64,000 nucleotides of DNA. It comes from JABFRZ01 sp964631945. GTDB taxonomy: Bacteria > Planctomycetota > UBA1135 > GCA-002686595. This document shows positions 25,745 to 34,789 of this stretch, in pieces (within the stretch, counting starts at the first letter, position 1; each line of letters opens with the position of its first letter). The notes under the pieces are model-generated. The model was not told where the DNA came from and made no database searches. It saw nothing but the letters and a program-made list of their open reading frames with translations. Location: the NCBI GenBank assembly GCA_964631945.1, contig CAZWAY010000001.1:1-64000 (forward strand), in the 5' to 3' direction. A program made the position numbers and the translations under genes.

Positions 25745-27055
25745 ATGAGAACCGGGACACACGACTGGCTGATCGCGACGGGATTGCTGGCGCTCGGCTT
25801 CCTGCCGCTGGCTTGCACCACCCACTGGACGAACGCGGTGCGCGTCCCCCGGCAGGGCTGGTGGGAGGAGCGCGGACCCGTCGTGCCGCACGACGAGTTC
25901 CCGGCCGACTGCCAGCTGTGTCACGAGGGCGACGACTGGCACACCATCCGCGAGGACTTCGAGTTCGACCACGCGAAAGAGACCGGGATGCCGCTGAACG
26001 GCGCGCACGCCGTGGCCGAGTGCTTGCGCTGCCACAACGATCGCGGACCGGTCGAGCTCTTCTCGCAACGCGGCTGCGCCGGCTGCCACGAGGACGTGCA
26101 CCGCGGCCAGATGGGCGCCGATTGCACCAGCTGCCACGGCGAGAGCAGCTGGCGCCCCGAGGGCCAGATCGCGCTGCACGCGGCCACGCGTCTTCCGCTG
26201 GCGGGCGCGCACGCGGCGCTGCAGTGCTGGGCCTGCCACGAGGGCGCGGCCGTGGGCAACTTCCGCAACGCCGACCCGCAGTGCGCGAGCTGCCACCTGG
26301 ACGACTACCAGGCCACCACGAACCCCGATCACGTCGCCGCGGGCTACCCCATGACCTGCCAGGACTGCCACGGCTTCGTGGCCTTCGACCAGGCCGCGAT
26401 CTTCAGCCACGCCGGCATCAGCAGCGGCTGTGCCGAATGCCACCTCGACGACTACCAGCGCACGACCGATCCGGACCACGAGGTCCAGCAGTTCGCGACC
26501 TCGTGCGAGGACTGTCACTCGAGCTTCAGCTCCTGGCGCGGCGCCCGCTTCACGCACGCCGGTATCACCACCAACTGCGTGAGCTGCCACCTGAGCGACT
26601 ACCAGGGCACGACCAACCCCGACCACGAGCTCCAGCAGTTCGCGACCTCGTGCGAGGACTGCCACTCGAGCTTCACGACCTGGACGGGCGCCAGCTTCAG
26701 CCACGCCGGCATCACCGCGAACTGCGTGAGCTGTCACCTGAGCGACTACCAGGCCAGCACCAACCCGCGCCACTCGGCCGCGGGCTTCGCGCAGACCTGT
26801 GAGAGCTGCCACAACTCGACCAGCACCTGGGCCGGAGCACGCTACAGCGGGCACCAGTTCCCGATCTATTCGGGCGCGCACCGCAACATGGACTGCACCC
26901 AGTGTCACCTCTCGAACACGAACTACGCCGTGTTCTCGTGCACGCACTGCCACCAGCACAACCAGAGCTCGATGAACAGCAAGCACCAAGGCGTGAGCGG
27001 CTACTCCTGGCAGAGCAGCGCCTGCTACCAGTGCCACCCGGACGGGCGCCACTAG
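25745..27055 (+). CDS. 16-haem c-type cytochrome lipoprotein
   Basis: This 436-aa protein begins with a lipoprotein signal ending L-P-L-A-C, then carries 16 C-x2-C-H motifs. The second half consists of four 49-residue repeats, each with two haems and the phrase C-H-L-x-D-Y-Q followed by a His-containing N/D-P-x-H. Being a lipoprotein next to a barrel, it is likely the terminal, surface-facing cytochrome of the conduit (compare MtrC/OmcA in role, not sequence). AGGAG about 10 nt upstream supports ATG 25745, which is 10 bp after the barrel stop. Whether it faces the periplasm or the outside cannot be told. Confidence 0.9.
   Translation: MRTGTHDWLIATGLLALGFLPLACTTHWTNAVRVPRQGWWEERGPVVPHDEFPADCQLCHEGDDWHTIREDFEFDHAKETGMPLNGAHAVAECLRCHNDRGPVELFSQRGCAGCHEDVHRGQMGADCTSCHGESSWRPEGQIALHAATRLPLAGAHAALQCWACHEGAAVGNFRNADPQCASCHLDDYQATTNPDHVAAGYPMTCQDCHGFVAFDQAAIFSHAGISSGCAECHLDDYQRTTDPDHEVQQFATSCEDCHSSFSSWRGARFTHAGITTNCVSCHLSDYQGTTNPDHELQQFATSCEDCHSSFTTWTGASFSHAGITANCVSCHLSDYQASTNPRHSAAGFAQTCESCHNSTSTWAGARYSGHQFPIYSGAHRNMDCTQCHLSNTNYAVFSCTHCHQHNQSSMNSKHQGVSGYSWQSSACYQCHPDGRH
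26261..26848 (+). repeat. four tandem 147-bp (49-aa) di-haem repeats
   Basis: Units start at 26261, 26408, 26555 and 26702. Each encodes 49 residues with C-x2-C-H at positions 8-12 and 33-37 and a shared core (H-L-x-D-Y-Q-x-T-T-x-P-D-H). Units 2 and 3 are almost identical in both protein and DNA over long stretches (the Q-Q-F-A-T-S-C-E-D-C-H-S-S-F part), which points to recent duplication. Confidence 0.9.
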
Positions 27056-27129
27056 CCCCGCTCGGTCCAGGCCGGACTCGGCGCTCCAGCACGAGCCGGC
27101 GCGTCGTGCGGGTCGCGCTCTGGCCTAGA

Positions 27130-28020
27130 ATGGAGGCGGTGGAGCTCTCCGTCCTGATCCCGCTGTACGACGGCGCCGCCACGATCGAGCGCGCGGTGCG
27201 TTCGCTCGGCGTGATCCGCGCGCGCGGGCAGGCCGAGGTCGTGGTGGTGGACGACGGCTCCCGCGACCAGGGCGCGGCCTTGGCGCGGCGCGCGCTCGAA
27301 CCGCTGGGCTTCGGCGCGCTCAGCGTGCTGGCGCAGCCCAACGCCGGCTCGGGCGCGGCCCGCAACCGGGCCCTGCAGAGCGCGCGTGGGCGCTGGCTGG
27401 TGTTCCTCGACGCCGACGACGAATTGCTGGCCGATCCCCTGGGGCTGGTGGCCACCGCACCGCCCGGGACCACCGCGGTGCTGGCGGCGGCCGTGGTCGA
27501 GCGTGCCGGCCGCGTCGTGCTGCGCCACCGCCCGCCGGCCCTGGCCGGGGCACGGGCGCGGCGCGTGCTGAGCGCGCGCAATCCGCTGCCGATCTCGGCC
27601 GCGGTCCTGCGCCACGAGTGCCTCGAGCAGCCCTTCGACGTCGCGCTGCGCTACCTCGAGGACTGGGACTTCTGGCTGCGGAACGAGGGGCTCTTCGCGC
27701 GTCCGCACGTCGCGCGCGACGTGGTGCTCACGCGGATCCACGCCCACGGCGCCAACAAGAGCAGCCAGTACGCCGCCATCGGGCGCTGCCGCGAGGAGAT
27801 CGCCGCTCGCAACCTGGCGCGGACGGAGCCCGCGCCCGGCACGCTCGAACGCAACAACTGGCGCCTGCAACGCGAGATCGGACGCGTGCTGCAGGGCGCA
27901 CGAGCGCGCTGGTCGAACGCGCTCGCCCTGCCGTGCGATCCCGGGCTGTACGCCAAGTTCCTGGCACACGCACTGGCCTCACGGCGCGTGCTGGCGCGCG
28001 ATCCCTACGCGCCGAGCTAG
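27130..28020 (+). CDS. family 2 glycosyltransferase
   Basis: A 296-aa cytoplasmic GT-A enzyme. It starts with V-E-L-S-V-L-I-P-L-Y-D-G, then V-V-V-V-D-D-G-S, A-R-N-R-A-L-Q, and the metal-binding F-L-D-A-D-D-E. E-D-W-D-F-W-L-R near residue 178 is the usual acceptor-side motif. It should transfer a sugar from a nucleotide donor to a surface glycan. ATG 27130 and GTG 27139 are both possible. Its stop codon overlaps the stop of the convergent FkbM gene. Confidence 0.9.
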   Translation: MEAVELSVLIPLYDGAATIERAVRSLGVIRARGQAEVVVVDDGSRDQGAALARRALEPLGFGALSVLAQPNAGSGAARNRALQSARGRWLVFLDADDELLADPLGLVATAPPGTTAVLAAAVVERAGRVVLRHRPPALAGARARRVLSARNPLPISAAVLRHECLEQPFDVALRYLEDWDFWLRNEGLFARPHVARDVVLTRIHAHGANKSSQYAAIGRCREEIAARNLARTEPAPGTLERNNWRLQREIGRVLQGARARWSNALALPCDPGLYAKFLAHALASRRVLARDPYAPS

Positions 28021-28856
28021 CTGGACGCGCCCGGCGCGCGGTAGTGCTCGTGCCACTCGTCGCCGCGCCGCTTGCGCCAGGCCGCGACGTAGCCCAGGCC
28101 CTCGAGCCAGCGGCGCAGGGCGTGCTCGTCCGCGCCGCCCACGGCCAGGGCCTGCGGATGGATCTCGAGGAAGAGCTCGCGCACGCGGTGCTCGCGCAGC
28201 AGGCGCTCCATGCCACGCAGCACGCCGAACTCCGCGCCCTCGACGTCGATCTTGACCATGCGCGGCGTCCCGAACTCGCCCGCCAGGTCGTCGGCGCGCG
28301 CCAGGGCGACCTCGGTCTTCGAGGCGAGGCCGCGCAGCGGCAAGAGCGAGTGCGAGCCCGCGCCGACGTGCGGATCGAGATAGAGGGTCACCGTGCCCTG
28401 GCGATCGCCCAGGGCGAGCTCGTGCACCTCGACCGCCCGCACGCCGTTCGCGGCCAGGTTGGCGCGCAGCGCGCGCGCGTTGTTCGGCTCGGGCTCGAAG
28501 GCCTGCACGCGCGGACGCTTGTCGGCACCGTGCAGCGCCAGCGCCAGGCTGACGAGCCCGATGTTGGCGCCGATGTCGTAGACCACGTCGTCCGCGCGCA
28601 GCGCCTCCAGCATGCGGCGCAGCAGTTCGTCCTCGCGCCACAGGGCGTCGATGTGCGCGAGCTGGGTGCGCGAGGTGACCACGAAATCCACGCTGCGGCC
28701 CAGGATCGGGGCGGAGTACGTGCCGCGCGCGAGGATCCGGCGGTCGTGCGGCCAGCGCACGAGCCTGGCCACGCCGGACTTCGCCAGGGTGCGCGCCACG
28801 AGACCGTCGCCGAGCAGGCGTTGCGCGCTACGGATCAGGCCGAGGGCGAGCGACAT
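28017..28856 (-). CDS. FkbM-family methyltransferase
   Basis: 279-aa SAM-dependent methyltransferase. D-I-G-A-N-I-G-L-V-S is the SAM-binding glycine loop, A-F-E-P-E-P-N-N-A the acidic ribose-binding strand, and K-I-D-V-E-G-A-E-F the FkbM core motif. Members O-methylate sugars or small molecules, here probably a surface polysaccharide given the adjoining flippase (3 bp upstream on the same strand) and convergent GT2. The length is normal for the family. Confidence 0.88.
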   Translation of the reverse strand: MSLALGLIRSAQRLLGDGLVARTLAKSGVARLVRWPHDRRILARGTYSAPILGRSVDFVVTSRTQLAHIDALWREDELLRRMLEALRADDVVYDIGANIGLVSLALALHGADKRPRVQAFEPEPNNARALRANLAANGVRAVEVHELALGDRQGTVTLYLDPHVGAGSHSLLPLRGLASKTEVALARADDLAGEFGTPRMVKIDVEGAEFGVLRGMERLLREHRVRELFLEIHPQALAVGGADEHALRRWLEGLGYVAAWRKRRGDEWHEHYRAPGASS

Positions 28857-28859
28857 GGG

Positions 28860-30224
28860 TCAGCGCTGCGCGCGCGCCAGGATACTCATGGACAGGCCCA
28901 GGCGGCGGTGCAGGGCGATGGTCATCGACAGCGCCCACACGATCATGCTGAACGCGGTGGCGGCCGCGGCGCCCTCCAGGCCGAAGCGCGGGATCAGCAG
29001 CAGGTTCAGCAGCAGGTTGAGGGCGCAGGCTCCGACCGCCGCGACGGCCGCCAGACGCTGCTGGTTCTTCATCAAGAGAATGGTCTCGACCGGGCCCATG
29101 GCGGCCACGACCAGGAAGCCCAGCGCGAGGATCACGAGCGCCGGATATCCGGGCGCGAATCCCGCCCCGAACAAGGTCAACGTCCAGCGCCCGAACACGA
29201 GCAGCCCGAGCGTGCAGGCCAGCGCCGGCAGGAAGGCCAGGCGCGAGGCCGTGCGCGCCACCGTCTCGAGCTGGCGCTCGGCACCACCGGCCTTCGCATT
29301 GGCCGCCAGCGGCGCCAGCGCCGGGTTGACCGCGACCAGCCCGAGCCGCACCAGGAAGGCGAGCGAGGCGGTCATGCTGTAGATCCCGGCTTCGGTCGCG
29401 CCGCGCAGCGCGCCGAGCAGGATCACGTCGGCGCGCAGGTTCAGGAGGGCCATGGCCACGATCAGCATCATCGGCAGGGCCGCGCGGATCCACTCGCGCG
29501 CGCGGAACTCGGGCGCGCTCCGCTCCAGCGCGGCGCGGTCGAGCCGGCCGCGGGTCTGGACGTCGGCGACCAGCAGGGACACGAGCCAGCTCGCCGCGGC
29601 CGCCAGGGCCGCGTTGCGCGCGGTCACGAGATCCGGCGCGAAGAGCAACGCGAGCCCGAGCAGCGCCAGGAGGGCGAGCCAGTAGGTCACCGAGGTCGCC
29701 ATCAGGCCCGCCACCGGGCGCGAGAGCCCGAGCAAGGCTCCATGGCGCAGGTTGACCCAGGCGCGCAGCGGCACGAGCAGGGCGACCGTCCAGAACACCG
29801 ACCCGAGGGCCGGATCGAGACGCGCGCGCATCACCAGGCCGAAACCGAGCGCCAGCGCCAGCGCGCCCGCCACGCCCAGCCCCGTCCAGCGCGCCGCCGT
29901 GCGCAGCAGGCCACGCGTGAGACCCCAGCGCTCGCTCTGGCGGTACAGCGCCAGCTCGCGGATCAGGAGCTTGTCGAAGCCGAGCGGCGCGATCATGCCC
30001 AGCACCTCGGCCCAGGCGAGCGTGTAGGCGAGCGCGCCGTACCCCTCGGCCCCCAGCAGCCGCGCCAGCACCAGGGTCGTGGCGAAGGTGAGCGCCAGGC
30101 CCGCCAGGGTCACGGCCCAGGCGCCGCCGGCACCGCTGGAGAGCGCGAGCAAGGCGGCGCGCGTCGTTCCCGCTCCGGAAGCGTGCTCGGGCGACGAGGG
30201 CGAGTCGGAGCGCACGCTCGTCAT
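28860..30224 (-). CDS. polysaccharide flippase (Wzx/MOP superfamily)
   Basis: A 454-aa inner-membrane protein with about 12-14 helices. The N-terminal L-L-G-A-E-G-Y-G-A-L-A-Y pattern (after T-L-V-L-A-R) is characteristic of the oligosaccharide flippase branch of the MOP superfamily, which moves lipid-linked glycans across the inner membrane. A purine-rich run (GGGGAGGGGG) lies a few nt before ATG 30224. It is the first gene of a two-gene unit with the FkbM methyltransferase. Confidence 0.88.
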   Translation of the reverse strand: MTSVRSDSPSSPEHASGAGTTRAALLALSSGAGGAWAVTLAGLALTFATTLVLARLLGAEGYGALAYTLAWAEVLGMIAPLGFDKLLIRELALYRQSERWGLTRGLLRTAARWTGLGVAGALALALGFGLVMRARLDPALGSVFWTVALLVPLRAWVNLRHGALLGLSRPVAGLMATSVTYWLALLALLGLALLFAPDLVTARNAALAAAASWLVSLLVADVQTRGRLDRAALERSAPEFRAREWIRAALPMMLIVAMALLNLRADVILLGALRGATEAGIYSMTASLAFLVRLGLVAVNPALAPLAANAKAGGAERQLETVARTASRLAFLPALACTLGLLVFGRWTLTLFGAGFAPGYPALVILALGFLVVAAMGPVETILLMKNQQRLAAVAAVGACALNLLLNLLLIPRFGLEGAAAATAFSMIVWALSMTIALHRRLGLSMSILARAQR

Positions 30225-30368
30225 CGCACCCCCTCCCCGGCCAGGCGAGCGGCCGCGGCGGGGCCAGGGAGGTCGAAGAGCATGCCTTGGGTCAGGGCCG
30301 TCCGCTGCGCCGCGGTCCGGGCGGAGGATACCACCCCCCACGCCCGAAGGAACGCGTCGCCGCGCGGG

Positions 30369-32108
30369 CTACTGGGCGCGGTACAGGACCTCGTCCGCGA
30401 GATCGCCGTCGCCGTTCAGGTCGCGGCCCTGGGCCGCTTCGCTCGCCAGCAGCACGCTCTGGCCCGCGCGCGTCAGCGCCGCGAACCCGGACGGACCGGA
30501 GCTCGCCAGGGCGAAGTTGGAGCTGCGCCGCCGCACCAGGTCGACCCGCACGAACACGGCGTCGACTCGGTCGCCGTCCGCGTTCAGGTCACGGCCCTCG
30601 GCCGCCTCGTCCACGGCCAGGAGGAGCGCGCTCGGCGTGGCGCCGAAGACACCGGCCGCGGCGATGCCGGTGTTGATGGTCGTGTTCGCGGCGGGGTCGT
30701 GGGCGTGCACGACCACGTCGTCGCGGTCGCCATCGAGGTTCCAGTCGGCGTTCGAGCCGGATTCGGGGCGCAGCAGGAGCAGGAGCTTGTCCGAGCCCAC
30801 CAGGTCCAGCGCGTCCTGCTTCAGGTTCGTGACGCCGCCGCTGAGCGGATCGAGCAGCATGGCCACCGCGTCGAGCACGTCGCCGTCCCCGTTCAGGTCG
30901 GTGGCCGGGCCCTGGGCTCCGCCCTGGGCCGATTCGAGCGCGAGGAAGCCGAGCCACTGGCCGGCGAAGGCGATGCGCACCGTCGCCCGGCGCGTGTTCG
31001 TCAGGCGCTCCGTGCGCGGGTCGTAGAGGAGGGCAACCGAATCGGCGAGGTCGCCGTCACCGTTCAGGTCGAAGCCGTCGAGCTCGGGCACGAGCAAGCC
31101 GAAGCGCTCGCCGCCGGGCAGGGTGGAGGCCAGCTCGGCTCCCGGACCGCCGCTCGAGAAGCCGAGGTTGCGCACGGCCCCAGTAGCGGCGTCGAAGACG
31201 TGCAGCACGAAGTCCTCGAGGTCGCCGTCGCCGTTCAGGTCCGCGCCCTGCTCGAACTCCGGAACGACCACCAGCCAGGCTCCGGCCGCGTGGAGCGGCG
31301 CGCTCCCCAGCGTGGCCAGGCCGGTGTTCGTGTTCGTGTCGCTGCCCGGGTCGTACACCTGCAGCACGGCCCGATCCAGCCGGTCGCCATCGCCGTTCAG
31401 GTCAGCGCTCGACTCGGCGGCGAAATAGGCGACGCGCCCGTCGCCCAGGAACACGGACGAGGAGACGGCGCGACGCGTGTTGACGAGCGTGCGCTGCGCA
31501 CCGCGGTAGAGGTGCAGCACGGCGCCGGCGCTCGAGCCGTCGCCGTCCAGGTCGCGGTTCCCCTGGGCCGCCTCGCTCACCACGAAGGCCGCGAGGTCGT
31601 CCTCCACGGCCGGGAGCGCGTCGAGCGCGAGCGCCAGCGAGAGCCCGCGCGTCGAGCGCGTCGCGACCTCGACCACGTACAGGACCGCGTCGTTCGCGTC
31701 GCCGTCGCCGTTCAGGTCGGTCCCGGCGCTGGCCGGCTCCGACGCCGCGAACAACGCGAGCCGCGTCCCGACGCGCAGGCTCGCCGCGGGACCGCGGGTT
31801 TCGAGCGCGAGGCCCGTGTTGCGCGCCAGCCCGCTCGCCAGGTCCTGGACGTACACGACCCGGTCGAAGGCGTCGCCGTCGCCGTTCAGGTCGCGGCCCC
31901 CCGAATCGGACTCGCGCGCGGCGAACAGCCACAGCGCGTCCTCGCCCGCGAGCTCCCCGGGCGCGCCGGCGAGTCCCAGGTTGGTGAGCGAGGGCGCGGA
32001 GAGGTTGGCGGGCGCACCGGCCGAGCCGTTGCAGCCAGCCAGCCACGGAAGCGCCAGGGGCATGGAGGCGGCCAGCCAGGCCAATCGGGTGAGATCGGTG
32101 CGGGACAT
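30369..32108 (-). CDS. lipoprotein with ten D-L-N-G-D-G-D repeats
   Basis: The 579-aa product has a lipoprotein signal (hydrophobic run ending W-L-A-G-C) and then ten repeats about 50-60 residues apart, each with D-L-N-G-D-G-D (or a close variant such as D-W-N-L-D-G-D) followed by x-x-D-x-V-x-x-V/L-x-D. The Asp-rich loops look like calcium sites of the FG-GAP/dockerin kind, and the even spacing suggests a beta-propeller or solenoid. GGAGGAG about 9 nt before ATG 32108 supports the start. It is divergent from the PKD protein gene 278 bp away; that spacer must hold both promoters, but I saw no clear boxes. Function unknown; probably a surface structural or binding protein. Confidence 0.75.
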   Translation of the reverse strand: MSRTDLTRLAWLAASMPLALPWLAGCNGSAGAPANLSAPSLTNLGLAGAPGELAGEDALWLFAARESDSGGRDLNGDGDAFDRVVYVQDLASGLARNTGLALETRGPAASLRVGTRLALFAASEPASAGTDLNGDGDANDAVLYVVEVATRSTRGLSLALALDALPAVEDDLAAFVVSEAAQGNRDLDGDGSSAGAVLHLYRGAQRTLVNTRRAVSSSVFLGDGRVAYFAAESSADLNGDGDRLDRAVLQVYDPGSDTNTNTGLATLGSAPLHAAGAWLVVVPEFEQGADLNGDGDLEDFVLHVFDAATGAVRNLGFSSGGPGAELASTLPGGERFGLLVPELDGFDLNGDGDLADSVALLYDPRTERLTNTRRATVRIAFAGQWLGFLALESAQGGAQGPATDLNGDGDVLDAVAMLLDPLSGGVTNLKQDALDLVGSDKLLLLLRPESGSNADWNLDGDRDDVVVHAHDPAANTTINTGIAAAGVFGATPSALLLAVDEAAEGRDLNADGDRVDAVFVRVDLVRRRSSNFALASSGPSGFAALTRAGQSVLLASEAAQGRDLNGDGDLADEVLYRAQ

Positions 32109-32386
32109 GGTGTAGGGCTCCTCCCGTCCCCCCGCTCCGAGTCTACTGGCACCCCGCCAGATCGGGGGCCCGCCGGGCAATTGCCGCGGGCGGAGGCCTC
32201 GCGCGAGCACTCGCCGGTAGGTCGCGAGCGCCTGCTGGAGCGTCGCCCTCGCGACGAGGAAGCGACCCTGATCCTGGGTCGGGCGGCAACTTCCCATGAA
32301 AGTAGTTCCAAGGCGTTTTCTTCTGGCCAGGAACAAGGATTGCGCATTTAATTCATCCCCGCCCCGCGCTGCCCTCTCCTTGCCCA

Positions 32387-34789
32387 ATGAAGCCCTTCCC
32401 CCCCGCTTCCGCCGTCCATCTTCTGGATGGAAGGTCTGGAAAGAAGCTCCCGCCCCCCCTCTCGGCCTGCCTGCTGGCCCTGACCGCTCTTGTCGGCTCC
32501 CCCGCCTCGGCCGCGGCTCAGGTCCAGCGCGCGAACGGCCCCAGCTTCGTCCTGTCCAAGAGCGCCGAGTTCACGAGCCAGGACCGCGCCTTCACCACCG
32601 CTGAAGTGCTGCACATGTTCGTGGCCAACCCGCGCTCCCGCGCGGCGGACGTCGCTGGCGCCCCCGGCGCCGAGGCCAGCGCCTGGTGGCTGCTCGCCGG
32701 CGCGAGCGAGGCCTTCCAGGGCGCGCTGACGCCGCGCGAGGGCGGCTTCTGGGCCGAGTTCCCGCTGTCCGCGATCCACTCGTCCGACGGTGTCTTCACC
32801 TGGAGCGCGAGCATCGAGAGCCCGGGCGCCACGCCGCTGTCCCTGAGCGCGCAGCTGACGATCGACTCGCTCGTGCCGGAGGCCGACTTCGGCATGGCGG
32901 TGCTGGCGGGCGAGGCCCCGCTGGCCGTGGCCTTCGAGGATCGCTCCCAGGGCCTGATCACGAGCTGGAGCTGGGACTTCGGCGACGGCACGCGCGCGAG
33001 CGAGGCGCGGCCCACGCACCTCTACTCGGCGCCCGGGAGCTTTCTCGTGCGCCTGACCGTCGCGGGCCCGAGCGGCAGCGACACGCGAGTCGCGGACACC
33101 CCGATCGAAGTGCGTGAGCAAGACCTCGCGATCCTGTACGGCATGAACGCGAGCGAGAACGCCTGGTGGCAGCGCGGGGTCGCCTTCGCCGACGCCATGG
33201 CGCGCGCGGGCGAGTTCTTCCGCGTGGTCAACGGCTCGATCGGCCGCGAACTCGCTCCGCTGATCCAGGCGAACCACAGCGTGCCGCTGGCGGCCGGATG
33301 GCCGGACACCGAGCAGCTGGCTCCCGGCGAACTGGCGGGCGCACGCCTCTTCGGCAGCATGGGCGGTTCGATGCCCGACGGGCGCGTGCAACCCTACGTC
33401 TTGACCTGGGAGGGCACGGGCTCGTGCCGGCTCTCGGGCCCGCCGGTCGTCTCCGAGGCGAACCGCAGCACGAACCGCGTCGAGGTCTTCGTCGATCCGA
33501 GCGCCGGCAGCGGCGACGCGCTCCTGATCTGGCTGCTCGAATGGTCCGACCCGGCCGATCCGGTGCGCAACGCGCACGTCTGGCTGCCCGGCATGGAAGC
33601 CGAGCAGCCGATCCTCTGGCCGCCCTTCGTCGCGAAGCTCGCGGCCATGAACGGTGGCCGCGGGCCGACCAGCTGGCGCGCGATGGACTGGAACGAGGTC
33701 AACCAGTACGGCCGCCAGGGCGGCTCGGCGCCCTTCGTGTTCGACTTCGCCGGGCGCATCACGCCCGCCAGCGCCAGCCAGGGCACGAAGCGCGGCGTGT
33801 GCCCCGAGTTCCAGGTCGCGCTGTGCAACGCGGTGGGTGCGAACCTGCACTTCAACGTGCCGCACGCGGCCAACGGCATCTCCGACGCCGAGTACGAGGC
33901 CTTCCTGCGCGACGCCTTCACGCGCATCCGCGACGGCGCGCCGGCCGTGGCCGGGGTGAACGGCGGCCGGCCGTTCGCGCCGCTCGCACCGCACCTGAAG
34001 CTGACGGTCGAGTTCGCGAACGAACTCTGGAACTCCGGCTTCCCCGCCAACCTCTGGCTCAAGCAACGCGCGCAGGCCAACGGCCGCACGTTGCACCAGC
34101 AGATCGCGCTGGAGATCCGGCGCGTGTTCCGGGTCGCCGAGGAGGTCTTCGCCGGCCCGCACGCCGCGCGCCTGCGGCGCTTCGTGGGCGGCTGGATCGG
34201 AGACCCGGGCTTCCTGCTGGAGGTCCTGGGCGCGCTCGGGCCGGGCGTGCAGGTCGACGCGGTCGGTCCGGCGGCCTACTTCGGCCCGCGCAAGGCGGAC
34301 ATCGACGCGTGGATGAAGGACGCCGTCCCGGGCGACTGCCCGAACTGTCCGACGCCCGAGGCGGTGGTCGAATCGGCGCGCCGCCGCATCGCCGACCTCG
34401 ACCTGAAGTTGCTCGAGCACCAGCTCGTGGCCGCGAGCTACACCAATCCCGACGGCACGCACCCGCGCCTCGAACTCTACGAAGCCGGCGCCTCCTTCGT
34501 GGCGGGCTTCCAGCCCTGGGGTCCGGCCGCGAACCAGGCCCAGCGCCTGCCCTCGATGTACGACGCCTACGTGCTCGACTTCGTGCCCGCGCTGGCCGCG
34601 CGCGGCGTCGGCACCGTGAACTGGTACAGCTTCATGACCGCCGGCAGCACGCAGGGCAATGGCGACGCCTTCGGGCACTGGGAACGCATGGACCAGGACC
34701 TCACGCTGCCCGTGCCGGACGTCTACCGCAACGAGGGCGCGCCCAAGGCCGCCGCGATCTACAGGCTCCCGCCGCGCCGGACGCCCTGA
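32387..34789 (+). CDS. secreted PKD-domain protein with glycosidase-like C-terminal half
   Basis: An 800-aa exported protein. After a signal ending near A-S-A-A-A-Q, residues ~45-165 form a beta domain and 165-245 a PKD domain (W-S-W-D-F-G-D-G-T, then Y-S-A-P-G-S-F-L-V-R-L-T-V). Residues 250-790 look like a TIM-barrel glycosidase region: M-D-W-N-E-V-N-Q-Y-G, then L-T-V-E-F-A-N-E-L-W-N-S-G with an Asn-Glu pair like the acid/base site of clan GH-A enzymes. A second acidic residue as nucleophile was not placed with certainty. The signal has a long N-region of ~25 residues. The end overlaps the convergent MFS gene by 31 bp. Confidence 0.7.
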   Translation: MKPFPPASAVHLLDGRSGKKLPPPLSACLLALTALVGSPASAAAQVQRANGPSFVLSKSAEFTSQDRAFTTAEVLHMFVANPRSRAADVAGAPGAEASAWWLLAGASEAFQGALTPREGGFWAEFPLSAIHSSDGVFTWSASIESPGATPLSLSAQLTIDSLVPEADFGMAVLAGEAPLAVAFEDRSQGLITSWSWDFGDGTRASEARPTHLYSAPGSFLVRLTVAGPSGSDTRVADTPIEVREQDLAILYGMNASENAWWQRGVAFADAMARAGEFFRVVNGSIGRELAPLIQANHSVPLAAGWPDTEQLAPGELAGARLFGSMGGSMPDGRVQPYVLTWEGTGSCRLSGPPVVSEANRSTNRVEVFVDPSAGSGDALLIWLLEWSDPADPVRNAHVWLPGMEAEQPILWPPFVAKLAAMNGGRGPTSWRAMDWNEVNQYGRQGGSAPFVFDFAGRITPASASQGTKRGVCPEFQVALCNAVGANLHFNVPHAANGISDAEYEAFLRDAFTRIRDGAPAVAGVNGGRPFAPLAPHLKLTVEFANELWNSGFPANLWLKQRAQANGRTLHQQIALEIRRVFRVAEEVFAGPHAARLRRFVGGWIGDPGFLLEVLGALGPGVQVDAVGPAAYFGPRKADIDAWMKDAVPGDCPNCPTPEAVVESARRRIADLDLKLLEHQLVAASYTNPDGTHPRLELYEAGASFVAGFQPWGPAANQAQRLPSMYDAYVLDFVPALAARGVGTVNWYSFMTAGSTQGNGDAFGHWERMDQDLTLPVPDVYRNEGAPKAAAIYRLPPRRTP

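Noticed and set aside
26261..26848. Direct repeats considered as a CRISPR array
   Set aside because: Units are 147 bp, in frame and encode haem motifs.
27618..32351. 1577-codon plus-strand open frame
   Set aside because: Runs antisense to FkbM, flippase and the repeat lipoprotein genes; no domain and highly biased composition.
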